NCBI GenBank assembly: GCA_026395175.1
Contig: JAPLZF010000012.1
Span: 1 to 42,156 of the forward strand
Reading direction: 5' to 3'
Source: Candidatus Staskawiczbacteria bacterium
GTDB lineage: Bacteria; Patescibacteriota; Minisyncoccia; Minisyncoccales; Staskawiczbacteraceae
DNA: 42,156 nucleotides
The translations under genes and the position numbers were made by a program. The notes beneath the pieces are model-generated. The model did not search any database. It saw nothing but the letters and a program-made list of their open reading frames with translations, and was not told the origin of the DNA. Numbering within the stretch: position 1 is the first letter of the stretch; every line of letters begins with the position of its first letter. Below are positions 30,614 through 38,105 of the stretch, in pieces.

Positions 30614-32086
30614 CAAATTAGAACAGCCGTTCGCCAAAGCCATTGCTCCGAACGGCTTTTTAAGTGTAAAAGTGAGGTTTTTACCGCTTAATTTGGAGTT
30701 CTGAAATAGAAAGTTGATAAACGCTCGTTTTTCCATTGGTTCAGAACTTTTGAATAGCGAATATGCCCGTTTAGCGAGGCTCATAATCATTGCAATAGTG
30801 ATATAAAATTCTTTGTCGGCTTTCTGGTGCTTTGCTATCTCGGTGTTTATGGCTGTCTGTTTTTCGTCGTATTCATTGATTTTTTTATTGTAGTCCTCTT
30901 TGGTTATCTCCTCGTCGGCTAATCTATCAAGCAAGTTGCTTTTTCTTTTTTCATATCTATCGTAATCAGCCCGCAGGACTTTCATTGAAGCCTCAAAAAA
31001 CTCACTCTTTGCGTCTTCACTCTGGGCTAAGAGCGTCATTAGGCGTGTTTTTTGCCCCTCTGTGAGGCTTATATTCCTCAATACTCTCTCTACTGGCTTA
31101 AAGAGGTCATTTTCGTTCACATAGAGCCTTTTGGCGTGTATTTTATGGCTATTGGTGCAACTATAATAATTGTATTTATTCTTTGTCCTTTCTGCCGTAA
31201 TCGTGCAACCACATTCGGCACATTTTACTAAACCCCTAAAAGCAAAAGGCTTGCAAGCGTATCTAAACGGCTTTTTATTGTAGCCATTAAAAACTTCTTG
31301 CACTCTGTTAAACAACTGTCTTGAAATTAAGGGCTGGTATTTATGCGGATATAACACGCCCTTGATTTTCATTTCGCCATAATAAAACGGGTCTCTTAAA
31401 ATAATATAAATTTGTCCTCTTGGTAGCGGTTTGGGAGTTTTTGTATTACTTCTTAATCCCAGCTTTTCCATTGTTTCTTGAATTTGTTTAGTTGAGGAAG
31501 TCCCTGTCGCATACATTTCAAACATTTTAACGATAAACTGGCTTCGCAGAGGGTCGGGGATTATGTTAGTCCTTTTTCCAGTTTCGTCGTGAACTCCCAC
31601 ATAACCAATTTTAGGTTTTGTAATCCATTCTTTGTTTTGGATTTTCTGCTCGTAGCTTCTTTTTACATCATCAGAAAGCCTGTTGAGGTATTGCTTAGCC
31701 AAAAATACTTTTGCCTCCCACATAAACATCTGGTTGCCAGTTGCATTTTTATTTACAAAAAATCCGTCTTGCACAAAATGAATTTCTAAATCCTCCTTTC
31801 TCCTCATTTCATCTAAATCAACAGCGTCCTTAAAATTCCTTGTTGCTCGGTCAACATTCTCGCAAAGTAAAACCCTAACATCTTTATGGCTTCTAATATA
31901 CGCAATAACTTCCTCAAATTTCTTTCTGATTTTATCTCCCGCACTTTCGTGAAATGAAAAAGTCTCAACTATTTCAAAGTCTTTTTTCTTTGCGTATTCC
32001 TGCAACCTCCTTATTTGAGCGGGGAGTGAGTGTCCTTGCTCCTCCTGCTCCTTTGTTGAAACTCTGGCGAGTATTACGGCTTTCAT
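30575..32086 (-). CDS. Large serine recombinase (site-specific integrase of the element)
   Basis: 503 residues. Resolvase catalytic domain (1-150) with nucleophile S10 in ILARVSTKEQEEQG, then the recombinase domain (about 165-270, GYVGVHDETGKRTNIIPD and ILRDPFYYGEMKIKG), a zinc ribbon (CAECGCTITAERTKNKYNYYSC seen as CAECGC and YYSC, about 290-325) and a coiled-coil region (about 345-440). The last 12 residues (ending SNSKPIP) are read from the antisense strand of tRNA-Lys. In the excised circle the frame would continue into a different 29-residue tail. It starts one base after hsdS stops, at the end of the element's operon. Confidence 0.92.
   Translation of the reverse strand: MKAVILARVSTKEQEEQGHSLPAQIRRLQEYAKKKDFEIVETFSFHESAGDKIRKKFEEVIAYIRSHKDVRVLLCENVDRATRNFKDAVDLDEMRRKEDLEIHFVQDGFFVNKNATGNQMFMWEAKVFLAKQYLNRLSDDVKRSYEQKIQNKEWITKPKIGYVGVHDETGKRTNIIPDPLRSQFIVKMFEMYATGTSSTKQIQETMEKLGLRSNTKTPKPLPRGQIYIILRDPFYYGEMKIKGVLYPHKYQPLISRQLFNRVQEVFNGYNKKPFRYACKPFAFRGLVKCAECGCTITAERTKNKYNYYSCTNSHKIHAKRLYVNENDLFKPVERVLRNISLTEGQKTRLMTLLAQSEDAKSEFFEASMKVLRADYDRYEKRKSNLLDRLADEEITKEDYNKKINEYDEKQTAINTEIAKHQKADKEFYITIAMIMSLAKRAYSLFKSSEPMEKRAFINFLFQNSKLSGKNLTFTLKKPFGAMALANGCSNLCPRRDSNSKPIP
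30607..30616 (+). other. Left attachment core (attL) in the tRNA-Lys 3' end
   Basis: GAGGGCACAA, identical to 39528-39537. It spans the 3' acceptor strand and discriminator of the tRNA. The flank continues ATTA here and TTA on the right. Confidence 0.7.
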
Positions 32087-32087
32087 T

Positions 32088-33524
32088 TTATTTACCTAAA
32101 ATAATGCTTTCAACTTCTTGTTTAGCTTTTTCTATTTCGTTTTTTGCTTCTAATTTTAGTTTGGTAGCACTTTCTAATCTATCCCTAAATTCGTTTGCTA
32201 ATTTCTTTTGCGTATCAATGGGTGGGAGGGGGACAGGAATTGATAAATACTCCTCCATAATTAAATTTTTAATGCCCGTTGTTTGGTTTTGCAGATATTC
32301 CATATAATTTAATCCATACAGAGTTTTCAAAAAACAAAATAAGTATTCTGGTATGCACTCTTTTTTTACTCTGAAACATTGCAAAAAATTACTGAAAGTA
32401 AATCTGTCTTTTAAGTTCTCTATCAAGGCAACCCTGCCAACTGGCTGTATCGGACTGCCTCCTGATTTTTCTATTAAAATATCGCCATTTTTTAATTCAA
32501 CTTTTGCCAATTTATTATTTTCTATAAATCGCTCCGCAACAACAGAAAAATTTAAGTTGCCTTGATTATCAAAATTTGTATTTCTTAAAACTTTAATCAA
32601 GGAATAGCCCTCATTATTTTCTAATGTAGCGTCCTCCCCCCATTCTCCCGCAATACTTGTCTCTAATAATTCGGAGAGCGTCTTTGTTTTATATGCAGAC
32701 TTTTTAATGGCTTTTAGTATTGTTTGGGGAGTATCTAAATAACCTTTTGGGTCTAATCTTTTGCCCTCAACCTCTTTGGAATTTATGCAAAAACAATTTT
32801 TATTTTTTAAGTTTTCAATTTTTATATCTAACTCTTTTAAGATATAACTACCAACTGAATTTAGGATATTTTCTGCCTTTTGCTCTTTGTCTATTTTTTT
32901 GTCATAAGCAGACTGCATTAGTTTTACTATTTTATTTTGAGTTTCTAATGGGGGAACAGGTATCGGTAATTTTTTTATAACTTCGTTATTAACATATTTA
33001 ATCGTTGCTATCGTGGCAACCCTATCAATAAGCCTTTTGAAATAATATGTATTTAGCCATATAACGGCGTATTGCGGGTTTATTTCTTTGTTGAACCTTA
33101 TTAGTGTTATATTTTGGTTAATCGTGGCTAAATCGCTCGTATCATAAATTGTAGAAACTCCTATCGTGCCTGCCATACTTATCAAAACATCTCCTTTTTT
33201 TAGCAGTAATCCTTTTAGATTTTTTTCAAATTCCCTTTTTATTTTTTTTGCCGAGCCGTATCTAATAACATTCTCTTTCAAGTCTGTATTTCTAATAAAT
33301 AAAATCCCGTCAATTTCAGTAAAACATTTTAGGCTCGCTTTGGGAGTAGAGCCACTTTTAACTAATTCAGATAATTCTCCTATGGTCTTTGTCTTAAATT
33401 CTCCCTTTTTAATTTTACTTATAATTTCAGCAAATTCTGTTTTGTGATAATAGGGGTCTAATCTGTTATCAAGGTTTTTGCTCCAAACTACAAAGCACTT
33501 GTTATTTTTTTTAACAGCCTGCAT
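32088..33524 (-). CDS. Restriction-modification specificity subunit (HsdS-like, two TRDs)
   Basis: 478 residues. Two target-recognition domains, each followed by a conserved helical spacer: the first ends VPPLETQNKIVKLMQSAYDKKI, the second VPLPPIDTQKKLANEFRDRL. Each half has the usual region resembling KTIGELSELVKSGSTPK and SLIKVLRNTNFDNQG. Two TRDs imply an asymmetric bipartite recognition sequence. Its start overlaps the end of the nuclease-methylase gene by 14 bp, so translation is coupled. Confidence 0.9.
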   Translation of the reverse strand: MQAVKKNNKCFVVWSKNLDNRLDPYYHKTEFAEIISKIKKGEFKTKTIGELSELVKSGSTPKASLKCFTEIDGILFIRNTDLKENVIRYGSAKKIKREFEKNLKGLLLKKGDVLISMAGTIGVSTIYDTSDLATINQNITLIRFNKEINPQYAVIWLNTYYFKRLIDRVATIATIKYVNNEVIKKLPIPVPPLETQNKIVKLMQSAYDKKIDKEQKAENILNSVGSYILKELDIKIENLKNKNCFCINSKEVEGKRLDPKGYLDTPQTILKAIKKSAYKTKTLSELLETSIAGEWGEDATLENNEGYSLIKVLRNTNFDNQGNLNFSVVAERFIENNKLAKVELKNGDILIEKSGGSPIQPVGRVALIENLKDRFTFSNFLQCFRVKKECIPEYLFCFLKTLYGLNYMEYLQNQTTGIKNLIMEEYLSIPVPLPPIDTQKKLANEFRDRLESATKLKLEAKNEIEKAKQEVESIILGK

Positions 33525-35295
33525 AGTTTTGTGGATTTTTTAAGAATTTTTTATACTCCTCATAAATTTCTCCGAAATCATTTCTCGGGTCGTCTTTTCC
33601 CGTTGCGTCATATCCTATATGCTCGGCAATTCCCATAAATATCGGGTAGTCTGTTAATTTTTCGTTTTCTCCTCGTCTCCTTAAAAATACCAAAGACGAT
33701 TTTACCCCCGCTCCAAAATGTGCGAAAGAAAAAGACGGGAGAGAGATAACTCCCATAATTTGGCAGTGCTCCATTATAAAATCTCGTATATTTTGCAGGG
33801 AGGAGTTGGTTAGTATCCCGTCTGGTAAAACAATGGCTATTCTGCCTGTTTTTGGCTTTACAAAGTTAATGCAACGCTCAATAAATAAAATTTCTGTTTT
33901 TTGATTTTGTTTATCCTCTCCCAGTTTATATTTATCTAAATAGTCCTTTTCAGTCCTTTTTATCATTGCCCCAAACGGCGGATTTGTAAGTATTAAATCA
34001 AAATGGTTTTTTTCAAATTTCGGGTGTAGTTTTTCTATTTCGTCAAAGTTTTCTAATGCGTCCGTGCTAATAACATTCGTATGCCCGTCGTCGTGGATTA
34101 TCATATTCATTTTACAAACTCTGGCTATCTGGTCGTTTATTTCAATGCCGTATAAATTATCTTTCGCAAAGCTGTGCCAATGGTCTCTGGCTTCTTGCTC
34201 GTCATAGTTTGTCTCTGCGTAATTCCTAACAGCGTCCAACGCATTAAGTAAAAATCCGCCACTCCCACAAGCAGGGTCTAAAACTAACTCGCCCCGCTCT
34301 GGGTTAGTCATTTTAACGCAAAATTGTATAATCGGTCTGGGAGTAAAAAATTGTCCCATTTTACCCTTGAAAAAGTCCGTCATAAATATCTCAAAAGCAA
34401 TTCCCTTAGTGTCTAAGTCAATTTTGTTTATTGCTAACGCCTGCAAGTGTTCTACCACATTATAAACAATTTTCGGCTCTAATTTTATGTCCTCCTTAAA
34501 AACTTCGGCGTCCTCTTTTTTGGCTTTTAGATAAATATCATTAACCCGTTTATAAACTTCGTCTGGTAGCTCGTGTGTGCCTATCTGAAATAAATAAGGG
34601 TCTCCTTTGGGAGTTATTTTTTCGTCTTTTAATTTGCAGAATAGCAATTTAGAAACTTCGTCAAAGGCAGTAGTGGGAGCGAGTTTGCCTCCCTGCCATA
34701 CGCTATCGTGTGCTTTCTCTAACGCCTTAATAAGCTCGTCTCTTGAAACTATTTTTAGCTCTTTGTCCGTTTCGCCTTTTATAAATCTGTATTTGGGAGT
34801 TTTGCCGTATTTTTTAGGAATATCCGAAATAACATTTTTAGCTCTTTCGCTCGGCTTAAATCCCGAAACATCAAAAGCGGTCTTTGTTGTCCCCGCAACA
34901 ACAGAGGCAAGTTTGGCTCGTAAATAATTTGCGTATCTAAATGCTTGGTCTATTGCTGTTTTATATTCGCTGTCTGTTATCCCGTCCTTTTTTGTTTCAA
35001 CTATAATATAAGGTTGTTTTAGCTCGTCGTCTTCATAAACAACAATATCCGCCCTATCTAAATCTGGCTTTGTCCCTATTTCAAAATCAATTCTTTCTTT
35101 TGGGTAATCGTAGTCAAGCACAAGCTCGCAAAAATACGAGGCTCTAACTTTTTCCTCTGGGTTCTTAAAACTGGTTATAAAATCCCGTGAGGCGTGGTAG
35201 GTTATTTTTGTTTTATCGTCGTTAAAAGAAACTATGCCCGCCTCAATGCCCCTGTTTATGCTTGCCTCAAAAATAGACTGGTTTTTATTTTCCAT
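33511..35295 (-). CDS. Fused HsdR_N-type nuclease and N6-adenine DNA methyltransferase
   Basis: 594 residues. The first 200 residues look like an HSDR_N PD-(D/E)XK nuclease: D83 in RADIVVYEDD, E100-x-K102 in YIIVETKKDG, and a QxxxY motif (Q117-AFR-Y121). Residues about 200-560 are a gamma-class adenine methylase: motif X GQFFTPRPI (314-322), motif I DPACGSGGFLL (340-350), motif IV NPPF (438-441). No translocase motifs (DEAD/DEAH) are present and no separate hsdR exists in the element. With HsdS next door this looks like a BcgI-like (type IIB/IIG) cutter rather than classical type I. Activity of the nuclease half is inference. Confidence 0.85.
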   Translation of the reverse strand: MENKNQSIFEASINRGIEAGIVSFNDDKTKITYHASRDFITSFKNPEEKVRASYFCELVLDYDYPKERIDFEIGTKPDLDRADIVVYEDDELKQPYIIVETKKDGITDSEYKTAIDQAFRYANYLRAKLASVVAGTTKTAFDVSGFKPSERAKNVISDIPKKYGKTPKYRFIKGETDKELKIVSRDELIKALEKAHDSVWQGGKLAPTTAFDEVSKLLFCKLKDEKITPKGDPYLFQIGTHELPDEVYKRVNDIYLKAKKEDAEVFKEDIKLEPKIVYNVVEHLQALAINKIDLDTKGIAFEIFMTDFFKGKMGQFFTPRPIIQFCVKMTNPERGELVLDPACGSGGFLLNALDAVRNYAETNYDEQEARDHWHSFAKDNLYGIEINDQIARVCKMNMIIHDDGHTNVISTDALENFDEIEKLHPKFEKNHFDLILTNPPFGAMIKRTEKDYLDKYKLGEDKQNQKTEILFIERCINFVKPKTGRIAIVLPDGILTNSSLQNIRDFIMEHCQIMGVISLPSFSFAHFGAGVKSSLVFLRRRGENEKLTDYPIFMGIAEHIGYDATGKDDPRNDFGEIYEEYKKFLKNPQNYAGC

Positions 35296-35297
35296 AA

Positions 35298-35480
35298 TTA
35301 TTTTTTTGTTTTTACCTTATTAAGAAAATTATTAAACTCCTCTTTGTCTATTCTAAACTCCTTGCCGATTTTATAGGCTTTTACTTTTTTCCGCTTAATG
35401 TAGCGGTAAATTGTCATTGTTGAAACCCTTAGCCTTTCCGCCAACTCCTCAACAAGATAAAATTCTTTTTCTTGTGCCAT
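35298..35480 (-). CDS. Excisionase-family helix-turn-helix protein
   Basis: 60 residues, one winged HTH of the HTH_17/excisionase kind: FYLVEELAERLRVSTMTIYRYIKRKKVKAYKIGKEFRI (seen as LVEELAERLRVSTMTIYRYI). It lies two bases upstream of the nuclease-methylase gene and 3 bases after the previous gene, so it may control the restriction module or act as the element's directionality factor. Its first five residues, MAQEK, and the preceding bases are identical to those of the neighbouring gene. Confidence 0.85.
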   Translation of the reverse strand: MAQEKEFYLVEELAERLRVSTMTIYRYIKRKKVKAYKIGKEFRIDKEEFNNFLNKVKTKK

Positions 35481-35483
35481 ATT

Positions 35484-35987
35484 TTATAATAATTGTTTTA
35501 GGTTTTTATAATATGTTTTTACTTCGTTTTCCCATTCTGGCGGATAAAACACTTTATTACTGCCCCGCAGTTCAATAGGTAATATCCTCATTGTATTATC
35601 TAAGCTGTGCGGTCTCCCGTTTTTCCCTGGCGTTGCCTCCCATTTTCTTTGTGCCTTTTCTATCAAAGGACAAGCTATTTTACTGGGAATAATCCAAAAA
35701 TCTGGGTCTTTTTCAAAGCCGTTAAGTTTTACAAAAGCATAATAAAAATCGTCCGCCTCTCCCTTTTCGTCTTTTGCAGATAATGGGAAGTCCGTAGCTT
35801 TTTCGTTCTGCGTTGCTTTAACAGATATTTTAACAAGTCTGCCACTCGGACTAAGAGCAAGTATATCGTATTTTTCAGCCCGCCCGAGCGTTATAGTTGC
35901 AGTAAAATTTATTGCCGATAATCTTGATGCTATGTAATACTCGCCAGCATTTCCGACATTTTGTTTTTGTGCTTTTTCTTGTGCCAT
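35484..35987 (-). CDS. PD-(D/E)XK nuclease-like protein
   Basis: 167 residues. The pattern NVGNAGEYYIASRLSAINF (acidic residue E17), then EKYDILALSPSGRLVKISVKAT gives an E...D...xVK layout (D46 region and K in ISVKAT) like Holliday-resolvase and restriction-type PD-(D/E)XK proteins. The C-terminal half (FWIIPSKIACPLIE) fits the accessory part of that family. It may be a second nuclease of the module or a repair-type enzyme; it might also be inactive. Confidence 0.6.
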   Translation of the reverse strand: MAQEKAQKQNVGNAGEYYIASRLSAINFTATITLGRAEKYDILALSPSGRLVKISVKATQNEKATDFPLSAKDEKGEADDFYYAFVKLNGFEKDPDFWIIPSKIACPLIEKAQRKWEATPGKNGRPHSLDNTMRILPIELRGSNKVFYPPEWENEVKTYYKNLKQLL

Positions 35988-35991
35988 ATTT

Positions 35992-36147
35992 TTAATTTTT
36001 AATTAACCTTTTATCGTCGCCATAAACAGCCTCATAAAGTCCCACGAAGTTGTTAGCTCGGCGGGTTGCTTCCTCGTCTAATAATTCTATGCCGTAGTTT
36101 TTGGCATATAGTTTCTTAAATTCCTCAATAGCTTCCTTCGGCAACAT
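35992..36147 (-). CDS. Small hypothetical protein, first gene of the RM operon
   Basis: 51 residues: MLPKEAIEEFKKLYAKNYG, then ELLDEEATRRANNFVGLYEAVYG and a basic end. The helix pattern resembles a small protein often seen in CPR mobile regions and next to restriction genes; its role is not known. It ends 4 bases before the next ATG and begins 31 bp after a near-consensus promoter. Confidence 0.6.
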   Translation of the reverse strand: MLPKEAIEEFKKLYAKNYGIELLDEEATRRANNFVGLYEAVYGDDKRLIKN

Positions 36148-36177
36148 ATTTTTATTACTTTTTAATGCTGTTATGCC

Positions 36178-36206
36178 ATTATACCTAATATGACAATAGT
36201 TGACAA
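36178..36206 (-). promoter_or_regulatory. Promoter of the element's RM/recombinase operon
   Basis: On the minus strand TTGTCA (36201-36206), 17 bp, TATAAT (36178-36183). A second TTGTCA occurs 10 bp downstream (36191-36196), making a direct repeat with a 10-bp period, as expected for two turns of one helical face; it may be an operator. Confidence 0.75.
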
Positions 36207-36221
36207 CGACTAATCTGTGAA

Positions 36222-37349
36222 TTACTTGCCTAAGTCATTATTTTTAATAGTTTCTACAATAAACTCCGCTAATTCTTTTTTGTTAAAGCCATACTTTACC
36301 TCTACATTTTTACCCTCAAAATCAACATTTCTTATTATCTCAATTTGTTTATCGGCTTCAAACCTCCCATATCCGCCAGAGCCAAAAGTCGTCCCAGTAT
36401 ATTTATGCCCGAAATTTTGGCTAAACGCTCGTTTCTGCTCCTCTGTTAGAGGCTGTTTTGATATTTGCCTAACTAATAAATGCCTAAAAGTGTGCGGGTG
36501 GTAATACTTAACTCCCGCATTTGTAAATCTTTTTTCAAAAATTTTCCTTAACGCTGTTTGTGCTTTCATAAATACTGGCTCAACTTTTCCTGTGTTGTAA
36601 TAACCTATATTATCTTTTCCGTTTTCAATTTTAGTAGCGGGAAATATAGGATTTTCTGGCGTAAATCCTCTTTGCTTTTGCAAGTAATCATACCATTGCA
36701 TAAAATAAGTTAGGGTCTCTTTGTAGAAAAAGGGGATTAAGACAGAGGTTATATTTGTTGAATTTTTTGTTTTTACTCCTAATTCAGTATGTTGGTATAA
36801 AACCTGTTTCTCTCGGTCAAAACTTTTCATTGGGAGCGTCATAATAGCCTCAATTCTCGCCCCTGTCATAACAGCCAAAGAAAGCAAAGCCTTGTCTCTC
36901 ATTTCAATCTCGTTCTCTCCCTTGATATTCTCAATGGCTTTTTTAACATCTTGCAAGTCGGGGCATTTTATATCTTTTGGCTGTATGGCTTCCTGTGTTT
37001 CCTTTTTTGTTAAATGCAGATAATCAACGGCATTGCTATCAATTCTCTTATAGCCCTTTTGCTTAGATAACCAATCAAAAAATAGCTTTATAAATCTTAA
37101 AATATGATAGCTGTAAGTTAGGCTAACATTCTCTTGGGAGCGGACTTTTTTCTTATTCCTTAGCCAGTTGGTAAATTCAACCGCTATTGTTTCGTTAAAA
37201 TTCTTAAAGTCTTTATAATCGGTAAAATCCTCCCATAAACAAATCGCATTTTCGTATCGGTTAACGCTTTTAGGTGAAAATTGTTTCTTAAATCTAAGCC
37301 ATTCATAAAATTTCCTTTTTATCTGCTCATTTTTATAAGTTGTTTTCAT
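36222..37349 (-). CDS. Tyrosine recombinase of the element
   Basis: 375 residues. N-terminal core-binding domain (about 8-115) and catalytic domain with R165 (MTGARIEAIM), a Lys near 193-195, H286-x-x-R289 (PHTFRHLLV), H315 (FGHKY) and a probable nucleophile Tyr near 327 (GSGGYG). The spacing between the second His and the Tyr is unusual, so the exact nucleophile is uncertain. It is not closely similar to the chromosomal Xer at 19397. With a serine integrase also present it may resolve multimers of the circular form. Confidence 0.85.
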   Translation of the reverse strand: MKTTYKNEQIKRKFYEWLRFKKQFSPKSVNRYENAICLWEDFTDYKDFKNFNETIAVEFTNWLRNKKKVRSQENVSLTYSYHILRFIKLFFDWLSKQKGYKRIDSNAVDYLHLTKKETQEAIQPKDIKCPDLQDVKKAIENIKGENEIEMRDKALLSLAVMTGARIEAIMTLPMKSFDREKQVLYQHTELGVKTKNSTNITSVLIPFFYKETLTYFMQWYDYLQKQRGFTPENPIFPATKIENGKDNIGYYNTGKVEPVFMKAQTALRKIFEKRFTNAGVKYYHPHTFRHLLVRQISKQPLTEEQKRAFSQNFGHKYTGTTFGSGGYGRFEADKQIEIIRNVDFEGKNVEVKYGFNKKELAEFIVETIKNNDLGK

Positions 37350-37412
37350 ATTTTTTTGTTTTATACCTTAATGGTTTGAATAGGACATTTAAGAGTAATA
37401 ATAAATAACTAC

Positions 37413-37811
37413 TTAATCCCGTTGGCATACCCTTAAATACTTAAATACCTTTCTCCCGCAAACCTCACAAATTCCAGCTTTTCTTAGTTGCTTGTGATTA
37501 TCTTTTCCTATTGTTTTGCCCGTTTCTATTATTTGCTCGCTTCCTGCTTTTGCCTTAACGGCTTTGTGGCATTTCAAGCATAAAAACTCATTTTCCCTTA
37601 TTGGAATTTTCCCTTTCTCCCGTTGCTTATTTATAAAATCTATTAAATCCTCTCCCCGAATAAAATATGGCTTTATACCCTCAATGGTTGCCAATCCCTC
37701 CTCACTAATCCAGCGACGGCAAGTTTTCCCGCTTACGCCATACAAATCCGTTATATCCTTTATTGAATAACTCCTCCTTGCCGTGATTAAGTTGATATTA
37801 TATTTAGGCAT
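37413..37811 (-). CDS. HTH protein with C-terminal zinc ribbon
   Basis: 132 residues. N-terminal MerR/HTH_17-like motif (YSIKDITDLYGVSGKTCRRWI), then a linker and a four-Cys zinc-binding region (FLCLKCHKAVKAKAG and GICEVCGRKVFKYLRVC). This combination suggests a DNA-binding regulator or a small nuclease-related protein of mobile elements. No HNH catalytic His pair is clear. Confidence 0.65.
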   Translation of the reverse strand: MPKYNINLITARRSYSIKDITDLYGVSGKTCRRWISEEGLATIEGIKPYFIRGEDLIDFINKQREKGKIPIRENEFLCLKCHKAVKAKAGSEQIIETGKTIGKDNHKQLRKAGICEVCGRKVFKYLRVCQRD

Positions 37812-37815
37812 AGGA

Positions 37816-37998
37816 TTATTTTTCAGTTCCTTTTTTCTGCTCTTTAATTCCTTTCTTTTTATAAAGGTTCGGATTAACCCTCATATCAACCTTTAAGAGC
37901 AACTGAAAAAATCCCAGTAAATTTTGCTCGGCTTCATAGTCGTCAGCTTCTATGTTTTCATTCTCCCTGTTTAGCTCGTTGGGGCTTTCTGCTTTCAT
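37816..37998 (-). CDS. Small hypothetical protein
   Basis: 60 residues, highly charged: acidic N-terminal half (ELNRENENIEADDYEAEQN), a short hydrophobic stretch (LLGFFQLLLKVDMRV) and a basic tail (KKKGIKEQKKGTEK). It lies 4 bp upstream of the HTH/zinc-ribbon gene. Not recognised. Confidence 0.45.
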   Translation of the reverse strand: MKAESPNELNRENENIEADDYEAEQNLLGFFQLLLKVDMRVNPNLYKKKGIKEQKKGTEK

Positions 37999-38050
37999 AC
38001 CCCTATCCTCCCACGAAAAATAAACTTAAATAAATCTTAACAATAGCAAC

Positions 38051-38078
38051 AAAAAAACCCACTTTGTTAGGGCTTTTT
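38051..38078 (-). terminator. Possible terminator after the 406-aa gene
   Basis: On the minus strand AAAAAGCCC and GGGTTTTTTT pair around TAACAAAGT with a bulged G, starting 28 bp past the stop at 38106. The stem has only three G-C pairs. Confidence 0.45.
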
Positions 38079-38105
38079 GGGAGTTAGCCTACCTGTTAAG
38101 TTCTT

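Noticed and set aside
32088-33524. Phase-variable hsdS shuffled by the tyrosine recombinase
   Set aside because: No second or partial hsdS and no inverted repeats inside the TRD spacers were seen.
36001-36221. Gene-free gap in the element
   Set aside because: A 51-aa frame with sensible spacing to the next gene and a near-consensus promoter fill it.
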